Shown in pieces: positions 1 to 9,549 of a DNA stretch of 13,096 nt (position 1 is the first letter of the stretch; each line of letters starts with the position of its first letter). The translations under genes were made by a program, and so were the position numbers. The notes beneath the pieces were generated by a model that was given only the letters and a program-made list of their open reading frames with translations, had not been told where the DNA came from and ran no database searches. Source of the stretch: Hamiltosporidium magnivora (Eukaryota; Microsporidia; Dubosqiidae); the NCBI GenBank assembly GCA_004325065.1, contig PITI01000392.1:1-13096 (forward strand). Reading direction: 5' to 3'.

Positions 1-509
1 CTATTATTCAATTGATCCGAAAACCGTAAGATACTAATTATAGTGAAATATCAAGAGAATTACTTTTATAATGTTATTTTAATTTATACAACAAGATTAA
101 CGTTAGAAAAAAACCAGTTGAATTTGTTTTATAAAATCAAAATCACATTCGCTCTAACTATTACTAAACAACTTGTAAGAATTTAATACTTCCTATGAAT
201 AGCATCGATGCATATTTTCATATACTTTTTTTTAAGAATTGCTCTATATAGTTTACTTTCTATGTATATTTTTTTTTTAAATTTGATTTACTTGTACACA
301 ACGCTTGACAATAGAATTAATTTATAAAGGCTGTTTCTTATTAATTTATTTGTATAAAAAGAATTTAATTCAACAATTAATTTTGTTTAGATTATTAGTA
401 TAGAATTTACATATCCAATTTGACCAAAACATTTGAATTCAAATGAACTAATAAATTATACATTTAGAAAAAATACATCAGGACACCAAGACAGGTGTTT
501 ATTTATAAT
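1..509. other. AT-rich non-coding DNA, nothing recognised
   Basis: No open frame of note, no tRNA-like arms and no repeat unit is seen. T-runs of 8 and 10 occur near 227-234 and 269-278. Confidence 0.7.
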
Positions 510-737
510 AAAAAAAACCCACAGATCTTGAAATACATGAAAAGTAAAGCGAAATGCAAAAAAAACTCACAGGAAGAAATGAGCGAAAAAGAAATTTGAC
601 CTACGTATATAAATTTAAAACCAATAACCAGATGAGGAATAGCATACTAAGTAAATCAACCTGCCAATGATTAATTAGTAAATGATAGAAGAGTGGCTCA
701 AAATCCGTATATGAAATGCTAAAAAAAATACACAGGA
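510..737. repeat. Direct repeats with A8-CYCACAG core, three copies
   Basis: Copies at 551-574 and 713-737 share GAAATGC, then an A-run, then CACAGGA. They differ only by one inserted T and a CT-to-TA change, and start 162 nt apart. A shorter third copy at 510-524 (A8-CCCACAG) differs from the first by one base over 15. This tract (480-740) is itself mildly GC-enriched, about 31% by hand count, and lies directly upstream of GC island 1. It may be a degenerate repeat family or a set of upstream control elements. No function can be assigned. Confidence 0.5.
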
Positions 738-760
738 CAAACGATTAGAAAAAGGTATAA

Positions 761-780
761 AATCTTTTTTTGAAAAGATT
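761..780. repeat. 8-bp hairpin upstream of GC island 1
   Basis: AATCTTTT (761-768) and AAAAGATT (773-780) are exact reverse complements with a TTTG loop. It lies about 36 nt before the start of the island. It is AT-only apart from one G-C pair, so it could have arisen by chance. Confidence 0.4.
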
Positions 781-815
781 AATAAATTTAAATTAATATA
801 ATATATAATGAAGTT

Positions 816-1086
816 AAAGATGATTATTATCCTTGGCACCAAAGCCCTGCACGAGCCTTGACCGCTCTTTAATACTGCCCATTTGTCTTTTTACAGTGAA
901 TTTGTTTACTTTTTCGGGGTTTCGTAGCAAGGTGGTTTAAACGATTGGTTTTACACTCAACCCCAACTTTGAGGACCAGTCAGTTTAGTCACCTCTTACG
1001 ACAAGCAGAGAATACACCAAGCTAATTATGTTCTTGGCATAGTCAGGGACTGTAAAGATGATAGACTAGCTTTAATCATATTTTTT
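816..1086 (+). ncRNA. Candidate structured non-coding RNA gene, GC island 1 (unidentified)
   Basis: GC jumps to about 41% (hand count, 841-1080) against about 20% around it, and the edges are sharp. The ends are complementary: ATGATTA (820-826) pairs with TAATCAT (1073-1079), and AAA (816-818) with TTT (1081-1083) across one mismatch. Inside, UUUUUACAGU (888-897) pairs with ACUGUAAAGA (1049-1058), including one U-G pair. GGGGTT (916-921) pairs with AACCCC (959-964), CCAAG (1017-1021) with CTTGG (1033-1037), and GAGC (853-856) with GCTC (864-867). The plus strand runs into six T residues at 1081-1086, as a Pol III terminator would, and a TATAAA word lies upstream near 755-760. All frames are broken by stops, so it is not coding. 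The size (about 265 nt) would suit SRP RNA or RNase P RNA, but I see neither the GNAR/AGCA core of SRP helix 8 nor the P4 signatures of RNase P. Strand choice rests on the T-run. Confidence 0.5.
1081..1086 (+). terminator. T6 run ending GC island 1, possible Pol III terminator
   Basis: Six consecutive T residues follow the last complementary arm of the island directly. In eukaryotes four or more T on the sense strand stop RNA polymerase III. T-runs are common in this DNA, so only the placement supports the call. Confidence 0.35.
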
Positions 1087-3515
1087 CGATGAATCTAAAA
1101 TTATATTTGGTTATTCAAGGTAACCTCTACCAATAAGTAAATGTAAAAGTTTATAAGACATTTGAATATAACGAAGAAATCTTACATCAGCATTTTAAAG
1201 CGCATAATATTCTATATGCAAATTACCGTGGATAGCAATGTTGTAATTTTATGTTACACTTATGGCTAAGACATAAACAAAATAAGTTTAAAATGTAGTC
1301 GTACTTTTTTTATTAAGCATAAGATTTATTACATGTAGTAGTTTAATATTTTAATTTAAAGATTTAATAAATTCCATTTTTCTTCTTAATTCTAAAGTAA
1401 TACCTATCACGTGAATATTCGCTTGCAATTTTGCAGAAATAAACATAGTTAAACATGAAAAAGCCAATTTTGATTTGAAACCATATTTATCACATTTTCA
1501 CTCTTGCAGATAAAGCCTTTATCGTGTATTTTTTTAACATTATTTTTTATCTATTAATTTCAGAAAAAGCATAGCATATTTTCGTATTAAAAATACTTTC
1601 GATCCTTTCTCTTCTAAACCAAGATCAGAAAAATAAAAAAATTCTGTATACAGTCTAAACCCATCATAATATAAACCTAAACCACTCGCTTAAAAAATCG
1701 ATGTTCTATTACGTTTGTAATTTGGAAAATTGACAATTATTTGAAAGTAAAAGGGTATTATGCCTTGAAAAAATAACTTGAAAAGGTTAGAATATTTCAT
1801 CGTGATTGCTTTGGGTTTTGCACTAAAACTTTAGAGGATTTTCCTTTATACCAAATATCTAAGTAGATTGAAACAACAAGTTATTATAATATTTTACTTT
1901 CTCTTCAGAGAAATTATAATTGAAAAAAATATATTGCAATTTATGTTGCGTCTATTTTTCCCAAGCTTTCTCTATTTAAATAAAGATGCTGATGAAAAAT
2001 ATTTTAATTTCTAACTAACGTATATTTATATTCGAGAAAAACGAAATAAATTATCAAATATCTTAATGTAACGTAAGTCAATTTAGATGCCATTATGAAG
2101 TAATGGATTGAATATAAAATTATTCAATTCCACGGGAGGATTTATAACATAAATAGTTATTAAAGTCTACTTTTTACGTCTAAAATTATATCTCTGTCAT
2201 ATCACTATAACAGATATTTTACAAGATAAGTAAATTATCAGAGAAAATTCAATAATTATGGTGGAAAATGACATTCGATCTATGAAAAAGTATTTAAATA
2301 TAAATTAGCTGTTTGGTCGAAGCATTATATAATCTATGTAAAATTTCCACAGGTTTTTGAACAATTACTTAGATTTTATCATTTTTTTACATTTCTTCTT
2401 ATATTCTATTCAAGATACTTGATTTTACAAAGATAATATTTCAATTAAATATCTAGGTTTTTAAGTTTTTATTCCACCATGCAAGCCCTTAAATATCCCA
2501 CTTAAATTTGAATAAATTTATTTTGGTTCAGGATATAAAATACTCTTTGATTTAAAAAAGAATAAATTATGATTACAATATTTTGCACACTTATTTTTGT
2601 TCTAATTGACATTCTTGAACAATTTTTGACTTGACATATAGACTCATGCCGATTTTGTTTTATATTTGCAAGTCATTAGATTTTAAACAAAAGCAAATAA
2701 AAAAGACTAAAATTGGACAAAGAATGTTCAAACTAAACATAAATATTTTTAAACAAAAAATAGTCAAGCTGAATTTTTTTCTTAAATTAGTCATAATTAT
2801 AGAAACTTATGGAAAAAATGTAATTTATTCCTAAATAAAAATTTTAAATTCTATGCATTAGAAATAAGTTTTCTAAAATGAAATAAAGCCCAAGTATATT
2901 TATTCTCTATGTTTCTCTAGATTAGATTCCAAATCGAGTTTGGAAATATAAATAATCGTTTGAATTCCTCTTATACATCAATCTTTAAAAATAACATTTC
3001 TAATTTAAAATATGAATTTAATTATTTTCCATATTCAGAGAAGATGATTAAGTATTAAATTAATCATGAAGAAAAGAGAAAAAATTAAACCTACAAAGGA
3101 AATGACACAAATATATTAGTGATTCCGTAATACTAGATAATTTTAAAACTAAAATAAAATTGAATAAAAATTAGAAATAAATGGGCAAAGTCTCATTCAT
3201 AAAGATTAGATGACAAATATATGTGAAAAAGAAGGTAAAATATAGAAATAATTGCCGTATAACAATTCAAGATCCATAAATCGACACATATTACCATTTG
3301 TACAATTTATTTATAAACTATTTGTTTTCCCTTTCTAATTATTTGATAATAGAACAATACCATTTAAACAAAGCAATTTTTTCTAATTTTTTGTACCAAA
3401 TATTAAAATTAACAATTGCTTGATCCAACTTTCATTACATGGTACGATATCAAATTTGTAGAAATGTAAAATATTAAAATACAGTGGAAGAAGAAAGAAA
3501 AATTGAAAATTCTAA
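1087..3515. other. AT-rich non-coding DNA between islands 1 and 2
   Basis: No convincing gene is present. The longest open frame (2631-2834, plus) starts at TTG, has no codon structure beyond AT bias and is of a length expected by chance. Only the small inverted repeat at 3044-3067 is listed separately. Confidence 0.65.
3044..3067. repeat. 8-bp inverted repeat sharing a word with GC island 1
   Basis: ATGATTAA (3044-3051) pairs exactly with TTAATCAT (3060-3067) across 8 nt. The left arm sits in AAGATGATTA (3041-3050), identical to the 10-mer at 817-826 that opens island 1. It is probably coincidental in such biased DNA. Confidence 0.35.
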
Positions 3516-3880
3516 CATGCCCGAAAACCTTTCAGGTAGGTACGATTTCTGTTTACCGCTAATAACGAAAATTTATCTCAAATAGTAGCAGCAAGTCGAA
3601 CGTACGGATTCATATTAAACAAAAGAACCAAAATACAGTATTGAAAGGATATGAGGTTACAAAGTGACCCCTTCCGGCAATAAATAAGGCATTACATGAG
3701 AAATAAGAAAAGAGCGAACCCAAAAAAATTGTTTTTAATTTTAAAAAAAGCCTGCCGAAAAACCAGTATCTCAATCCCCCCCTTATGATATATCAATTAG
3801 CTTGCGCAGAATCATGTAGACGAAAAAGCTACCTATATATTGAAAGGTATCGGAAAAATCTACCGATAAGATTGATAGCT
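3516..3880. ncRNA. Possible structured RNA or relict, GC island 2 (unidentified)
   Basis: GC is about 33% over 3541-3900, against about 20% around it, and no frame is open for long. Short helices are present. AGCTA (3827-3831) with TAGCT (3876-3880) encloses TATCGG (3848-3853) with CCGATA (3863-3868). CGGCA (3675-3679) pairs with TGCCG (3753-3757). ACCTTTCA (3527-3534) can pair with TGAAAGGT (3841-3848) across the whole island, in competition with a local ACCT-TTC-AGGT hairpin. The 10-mer TATTGAAAGG occurs twice (3639-3648 and 3838-3847). Seven C residues in a row (3776-3782) are striking in this DNA. The fold is less convincing than in the other two islands. The word TTCAGG followed by ATTTCT near 3531-3550 vaguely recalls U3 box A, but boxes C and D were not found. 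Confidence 0.3.
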
Positions 3881-6800
3881 AGATATAAGGAATAGAAAAA
3901 GATAGAACATTATTGTTTAGAAATAAGAAGAGGAAATTGAATTTGGAAGATAATTTAGAAATTTAAAATCTCCTGGCTCAAAGAATTTTCACAAATGTCT
4001 CAGATAAAAATTTCAGCTGGCAAATTATAATTGTTCAAAAATCATTAGTATAAAAAGATTAAGAATATAATTCCAAAACTTCTAGGGAAGTGCTAATATT
4101 ACTGACATGAAGAAAATTATTACATTTTCGGAAGAAATTCTAACTACGAAATAAAATGAAACAAAAAATCAGCCAGAAAATTAAATTTCAAGGCTTCCTT
4201 TAGGCTTTGAAATTAAAGAATATTAATTAAGAAATTTAAAAATACAAAATTAACTTAAAATTAATGAAAATATATTATTTTTTCACATGTTTAAAGATAA
4301 CATATCAAATCACACCAAGGAAAAAATCTTCACATGTTCCATATATTTTCGAAAGACTTTTTATAAATTTGAAAATATTACAGCAAAAATAAAAAATTTT
4401 AGAGAGCTTACAAAGGTATTTATCAGAAGCGTTACAAAATCTTTCTCATGAATATGAAATAAGCCTTAAAATACATCCACTAAAGATAATACTTGTACAG
4501 ATATGGATCGGGGTGGAGAACTGTATTGGTAGTCATAAAAAAAATTACAGTATATTATATAGGAACTGTCTTACTTACATATGACGAAAAAAAAGCAATT
4601 AAGATTAAACGATAAACTTTTGCGCAATTATACCTCTTTATCATCATATATACGATGATTCTTTGTCTTTTGCGGTCAATTCCATTCTAGAATAGGAAAT
4701 ATACTAACATTACTTCCTAAAAACAAGTATCGTAAATCATATTATATAATACCGGGTTTTCCAAAACCATAGATCATATTTCGAAAAAAAATTAAAGAAA
4801 AACATTGAATTACTTTGAAAATATATATCGCGAGTTTATAATTTTAGCTCTTCATCTTTGCAAATGTTTATATAAATATAAGCTTTTTTATAAAATATTT
4901 CTTAATCAATCTTGAAATTGTGAGTTTCGATCATCACGAAATATCTTTAATACAAATCTTGCATTTTTTTATATTCAACTATTTGGATTGACGCCCCACA
5001 GAATTACTAGCATAAAAAATGATTCTAGATATCAAAAATGACCAGGATACAACTTTTTTAAGAATTAAACAAATGAATAGATATTTTTATGTTTTATAAT
5101 ATATTCTAAGTTTTTGTATTCAATTTTTTTTAACAATCTAGATACTTTGAATTTTCGAAACTACAATATTGGAATACTAATTTATCTTTAGTATTGATTT
5201 ATCAAAACAAGAAATTCTATATTGGCTTGATAATAGTACCTTTGGAAATTATTTTATAAGAATCTTTATATCTATAATATTAAGACCTGATCGATAAATA
5301 ATGTTTAGAAAATATATAAAAAATGCACTACTTTATTTTTTTAGCCTTTGAAAAAGACTTGATAGAAGACCAAATGTACTCTGATAAAAAGGGCTTAAAG
5401 GTTTCAAATAAAATGCAGCAAGATATATACTCTAATATGATTTAAAACATTATGTAGAAAAAAGCTAAGAAATTTATTTGTAATTTTGAATGCCTGATTT
5501 TAGAACTTTTACAGTGAAAAAAGACCAAGAATATAGTTTAAAATTATATCATATATATAAAAGTAAGAATAGCGCATTAAAATTGATGAAAATTAGCAAA
5601 GAAAAAGCAACAACCTTCTAGCTCATCGCTATAAAATAATTTTAAATATTTTTTTTTAAAAAAACTAATCAGTGACAAGTTTATATAGATTGTAAAGGCA
5701 AAATCAATATATCTGCATTATTTTAAGACAAAACATTATTTGCCAGGTTAATGTTGGAAAATTTTTTTATTAAATCGTTCTATTTTACGATTTTCATAAA
5801 TTAAAATTTAAACTTGAATCAAATATAAAATTTCATGAAATACAAGTTTTTTTTAATGCAGAAATAATTTAAAATTTATAGACATCTCAATCTATTAGAA
5901 ATTTTCATAAATAATATATAAGCTTGGAGTGAACAAAATAAATTTAATTAATGGAACATAAGCATTAGTCTATAAAACATGAAAACATAATTATTAATTC
6001 AACTGTTATAATTGAGATAAATTAGATCTTAACCATAATTGCGCGCAGCGAAATTATTCAACGTAAAAACATGTGAATTCATCAAAAAAATTATAAAAAA
6101 AATAATTATAAAAATTAATGTAGCTAAACAATAGTTTTTTTCAGTTATAGAAGAGAATTCGATTTTAAATTGTTTTTTCCGTTTTAATCAAGTTAAAGTC
6201 TAAGAATCTTTGTATTAAAGATAGATTTAAATACTCTTTATATTAAAAGAAAAATTTATATATAAAGCTCTCAAATTTTACTCTATGATGCCAAATTTTA
6301 TATTATGACTACAGAGACATTTAGTAGGTGTAGGTTAAAGCACAAATTTATTGAAGAATGTTGTTATGATACTTTTTTAGGAGATATTTATTTACAAGCA
6401 ATAAAATAATTGAAAAATAACCTGTTTTAAAAAAAAATCGAATAAATGTTGTGAATAACGGTGATTAAAAAAATAAAATTCGATTAAAAACTGCAATATA
6501 AATTGACAATTCTTAAAGAGCAACAATTTCAAAAAAGTAAATTCTTTACCATACAAAACTTTGGATTTTTTTCTAAAATATTTAAAGTTTTTAAGCGAAT
6601 ACAAATGAGATATTATTTAAATTCCTTTTATTCAACTATCTTTTTTTGTAAATCTATTATGACGTTTGACAAACAAACTAAAATACGCCCATAAACCAAT
6701 TTTTTACTGCTAAAATCATGTAGTTCGCTTATTTGCGTTAAAAAGTAAACATATGTAACATACCAAATTTCCCTTTATTGAATTTATCTGAATTCTAAGT

Positions 6801-8100
6801 TTATAAAAATGTAAAAAAAAGGTTTTTAGAAGGAAAAAAATCGAAGATAAACCTGTAATTTAATTTATTTTTGTTTGCAAATAAACCATTATGGATTCAA
6901 TTATTTCCAAAATTAAATTAAAGGCATATATTACATATAAATACTAGAAGCTTAAATCATACGACATAAAGAATCAAAAACAAAGTTTTATTATTGTACT
7001 TAAAATAAAAAAATTGATTTTAGCTTGATTAAACTCAAAAATTAGAATATCAAAACAAAAAAATAACCAACATTTTTGGTATATTCCGGTTAAAAAATTT
7101 AATTTTATAAAAACAATAACAGATTTTCAATAAATTTTAAACTAATGAATAACTTACTAATAAAATTTTACATGGAGATAAAGCTCTTATTAACTATTGC
7201 ATATATAAAGTAATTTTCGAAGTAAGAAGAAATTTTACAAAATATCTCTAGAATTTTAATTGCAAATAGTTTCTCTATTGATTAATGATTTTTTTAAATT
7301 TGCCAACTATTCCATATAATTATTTCTTTTGTTTTTACATGTATCCTCCGAATTAAAAACATGCAGCTTATATACGAAGCCCCACAATGAATTGTATCTA
7401 AAAACGTCGTGTTTTTATAAACCTTAATATCAAAATCTTAACTTAATTGAGATAAAAACATATCAAAATTATACTGTGAGTAGAGCGTCTTAAAGAAAAG
7501 TTCTATATGTGAATCTGGGATATCAGTATGAAAATAAGAAACTAAGCACAAAATCTGTACCCATTATATGCTTTTAAAAATATTTTATAGCTTCTCAGAC
7601 CTTTATAAAGATATATAAAATTTTAAGAGGTTGGTCAATTTTTAGTAAATTTAGAAACAAAAGAATGTGTAAACGCTTTCTTTTACGAAAAGCAATGCCA
7701 TGTTAAAATAGGGTAGAAGGCAAAGAATAAATTATACCTAGGATTTTACAATCTTTTTAGCTCTGCATTAAAAAAGTTTTATGTTTATTTTTTCTTTGAG
7801 ATTATCTATACATTTTATTGTTGCAAAAATAATTTTAAATTAAAAAATAATATAAGTTAAGTTTTTTATTTGTGTTTATACAAATAAAAAACAAATTTAT
7901 GTCTAAAAAGAAATTTCAATCTCATAGATAATTTAATTTTTTTATATAATGTTTGAAGCCCTTGTATTAATTAAGTTCAATGCAAAGATATTTCGAGCAT
8001 CTATTTTTTTATATTCTAGGTTAATTTTTTTCTTATAGCTATACAATACGATATAATTTCCATTGCTCAAGACGGTATATTTCATAAAATAAATATAAGC
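3881..8100. other. 4.2 kb AT-rich gene desert
   Basis: Neither strand shows a frame worth calling; overlapping opposite-strand frames at 6392-6694 are Phe/Lys/Leu-rich noise. Small oddities are a GCGCGC word near 6041-6048, a GC-richer patch near 4503-4520, a palindrome ATTTCATGAAAT at 5830-5841, and the hairpin at 7861-7892. Confidence 0.65.
7861..7892. repeat. 13-bp perfect hairpin, longest in the window
   Basis: GTTTTTTATTTGT (7861-7873) and ACAAATAAAAAAC (7880-7892) match perfectly with a 6-nt loop (GTTTAT). No T-run follows and no gene lies near, so there is nothing to tie it to termination. AT-rich DNA yields such structures occasionally by chance. Confidence 0.6.
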
Positions 8101-8137
8101 AAATATATAAAAGAAAGCTAATCCTCAGAAATAGAGC

Positions 8138-8153
8138 GCAGACATTCATCTGC
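8138..8153. repeat. GC-containing 5-bp hairpin in a mildly GC-rich stretch
   Basis: GCAGA (8138-8142) pairs with TCTGC (8149-8153) around a 6-nt loop. The surrounding 8101-8280 reaches about 32% GC. I found no tRNA arms here and no open frame. Confidence 0.3.
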
Positions 8154-8583
8154 TTAGAAATTCAACTAACTTAGATAGGTCATTCACAATAGTAAGGTGT
8201 CATTTAAAGCGTGTAGACTTTGTGTTTATACGGATGGCAAAACCAAAATTTTATATAGAAAACACTGTGAGGTTGTTTTAATTTAAAGTTAAGATTTTCT
8301 ATATTGGCTCCTAAAAACATAGAATGCATATAATGATTTAAATAGAAATTACCCTACTGAAAACATAAACAGCTTTGGAGATATCATTGTAACAGAATAA
8401 AGACTTTTATTTTTGATGTACGAACTTAGAGATAAGTCTAATAAAGTTTCTATTGTTTTTTAAAAATTTATACAAGTAGATTTAAGAGCTGTAATATTCT
8501 GCTTCTAGCCTCATATTTTAAGGTCATTTCATTGTACACGCTCTTATAAAGTCTTCTATTTAAATTTTCAATTTTGTCCCGTA

Positions 8584-8632
8584 ATCGGTATCATTGCTCC
8601 AGAGTTACCGTAACACAGTTATTGATACTGAT
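8584..8632 (+). repeat. 10-bp stem with one G-U pair enclosing a second dyad
   Basis: ATCGGTATCA (8584-8593) pairs with TGATACTGAT (8623-8632). The single departure from perfect complementarity becomes a G-U pair if the plus strand is transcribed, which favours that strand. The 29-nt interior contains the dyad GTTAC-C-GTAAC (8604-8614). An alternative CGGTA/TACCG stem overlaps the outer one. It may be a small RNA hairpin or the edge of a longer RNA including 8860-9000. Confidence 0.45.
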
Positions 8633-8859
8633 ATGATTATATATCAACATTTTCATAAGATAATAAAGTTACTAATTTAAGGCAATTCGAATGTTTTACG
8701 AGATCGAACGAGTTACTTGTTTACAATCTATGAATTATGATAAGAACTATGCAAAATATTTTACATGAGCTCTTTAAAAAACCATATCATCTTAGATAGA
8801 TAGCAGAGGTAAAAGTAAATTGGCTGCCTAGATCGAAGTAGGAACAAAATCGTTAAGTG

Positions 8860-9000
8860 TTCGTGGCATGTATTTCCTGGCTTCTACATTGGTTTAGCGA
8901 AAACGAGTTATATCAGGGCATCGTAGAATTACTACCCTGAAGATAGCAAAGCCCTAACTCATAGAAACAGTAAAAGTATCCCTTTAGAAGATGCCACGAA
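8860..9000. ncRNA. Candidate structured RNA with 10-bp terminal stem, GC island 3 (unidentified)
   Basis: TTCGTGGCAT (8860-8869) and ATGCCACGAA (8991-9000) are perfect reverse complements enclosing 121 nt. Directly inside the right arm, TAGAAG (8985-8990) pairs with CTTCTA (8881-8886), leaving an 11-nt bulge (8870-8880) on one side only. Further in, GAGTTA (8905-8910) pairs with TAACTC (8955-8960), TCAGG (8913-8917) with CCTGA (8936-8940), and GTAG (8923-8926) with CTAC (8932-8935) around a 5-nt loop. These helices are all nested and compatible, which is far more order than random AT-rich DNA should show. GC is about 41% over 8821-9000. A further CCTA/TAGG mini-hairpin (8827-8842) lies just left, so the gene may start near 8821. 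The strand is not determined. Read on the minus strand, the one-sided bulge recalls the P1/P2 junction of RNase P/MRP RNA, but the conserved P4 sequences are not visible and the element is short for that family. No target-site duplication flanks it, which argues against a small transposon. Confidence 0.55.
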
Positions 9001-9378
9001 ATTAAAAATGTAGCAGTATTTATAGTTTTCATTCTTTTAATCTAATTATATATATTTAAACCAATACAATAACAAGTCTTTACACCTTGCTAAGATATAT
9101 ATTAAACTACCAAACTATAAGAAAGTATATAATATATAACGTACTACAAATGAAATACCTTACAAATTATTTTTTAGACTTTAAAATGACTTCTCCTATA
9201 AAAATACTTGGATATATATGTCGTTGATTTCATGATATTCCTATAGAAAAATGCTTTTTTTTTCCTATATATCTCTATATTTCAGTTACATATGTCATTG
9301 CTTGATAACAAACATGAAAAAATAAAATCATTTTAAGAACTAAAAATAGAAAGTCTTTCTCTTATCGAAATTTTTTCT
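9001..9378. other. AT-rich spacer between GC island 3 and the TATTCTC dyads
   Basis: No gene or clear structure is seen. Short TATATA tracts occur near 9100-9140 and 9260-9290. Confidence 0.6.
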
Positions 9379-9421
9379 GAGAATATCTAATATAGATACA
9401 CTACATAAAATACACTTTTAA

Positions 9422-9437
9422 TATTCTCTTCGAGAAT
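9422..9437. repeat. TATTCTC dyad copy 1 (hairpin ATTCTC-TTC-GAGAAT)
   Basis: A 6-bp perfect stem with a 3-nt TTC loop occupies 9423-9437. The 16-mer 9422-9437 recurs exactly at 9473-9488, 51 nt later. The core TTCGAGAA also fits two inverted TTC/GAA units of a heat-shock-factor site, but real sites normally need three or more units. Confidence 0.6.
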
Positions 9438-9472
9438 TGCACCCTACGATATTAAATGAAGTAAAATTCTGC

Positions 9473-9492
9473 TATTCTCTTCGAGAATATCC
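9473..9492. repeat. TATTCTC dyad copy 2, with competing long-range arm
   Basis: TATTCTC-TTC-GAGAATA (9473-9489) is a 7-bp hairpin. In addition, TCGAGAATATCC (9481-9492) is a perfect 12-nt complement of GGATATTCTCGA (9525-9536), so the right half can pair either locally or with the next element. Confidence 0.6.
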
Positions 9493-9522
9493 CTTTTACA
9501 TACCCTTTTTTAGAGAGACACT

Positions 9523-9549
9523 ATGGATATTCTCGATGTAAATATCCAT
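9523..9549. repeat. 9-bp hairpin that competes with dyad copy 2
   Basis: ATGGATATT (9523-9531) pairs exactly with AATATCCAT (9541-9549) around a 9-nt loop. The left arm and loop contain GGATATTCTCGA, which can pair instead with 9481-9492. The two folds exclude each other. Confidence 0.6.

Noticed and set aside
816..1086. rRNA or SRP RNA identity for GC island 1
   Set aside because: Short phrases recall rRNA, but comparison from memory with SSU and LSU landmarks on both strands gave no continuous match, and the SRP helix 8 core is missing.
1989..2035. Hammerhead-like CTGATGA word
   Set aside because: No stem II followed by GAAA and no stem I/III pairing around it.
2631..2834. 67-codon plus-strand open frame
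   Set aside because: Starts at TTG, is Ile/Lys/Phe/Leu-rich as AT bias alone would give, and frames of this size are expected a few times by chance at this composition. No motif seen.
3591..3602. 12-nt identity to the conserved GCAAGTCGAACG near the 5' end of bacterial 16S rRNA
   Set aside because: Flanking sequence does not follow 16S, and no other 16S landmark (such as the 530 loop or the 3' end) is present. A 12-mer match by chance is plausible.
3590..3613. Resemblance to group II intron domain V (AAGTCG-ACGTACGG-TTC)
   Set aside because: The 5' strand needed to form the domain V hairpin is absent, so it cannot fold as domain V.
6392..6694. Overlapping open frames on both strands (70 and 63 codons)
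   Set aside because: Both translate to low-complexity Phe/Lys/Leu/Ile text, overlap each other, and show no GC rise or homology I can recognise.
8695..8720. tRNA-like T-arm on the minus strand (GTTCGATC)
   Set aside because: The flanking 5-nt segments do not pair as a T stem, and no acceptor, D or anticodon arm fits.
8860..9000. RNase P/MRP RNA identity for GC island 3
   Set aside because: The P1/P2-like junction is suggestive on the minus strand, but the P4-forming conserved regions are not visible and 141 nt is short for the family.
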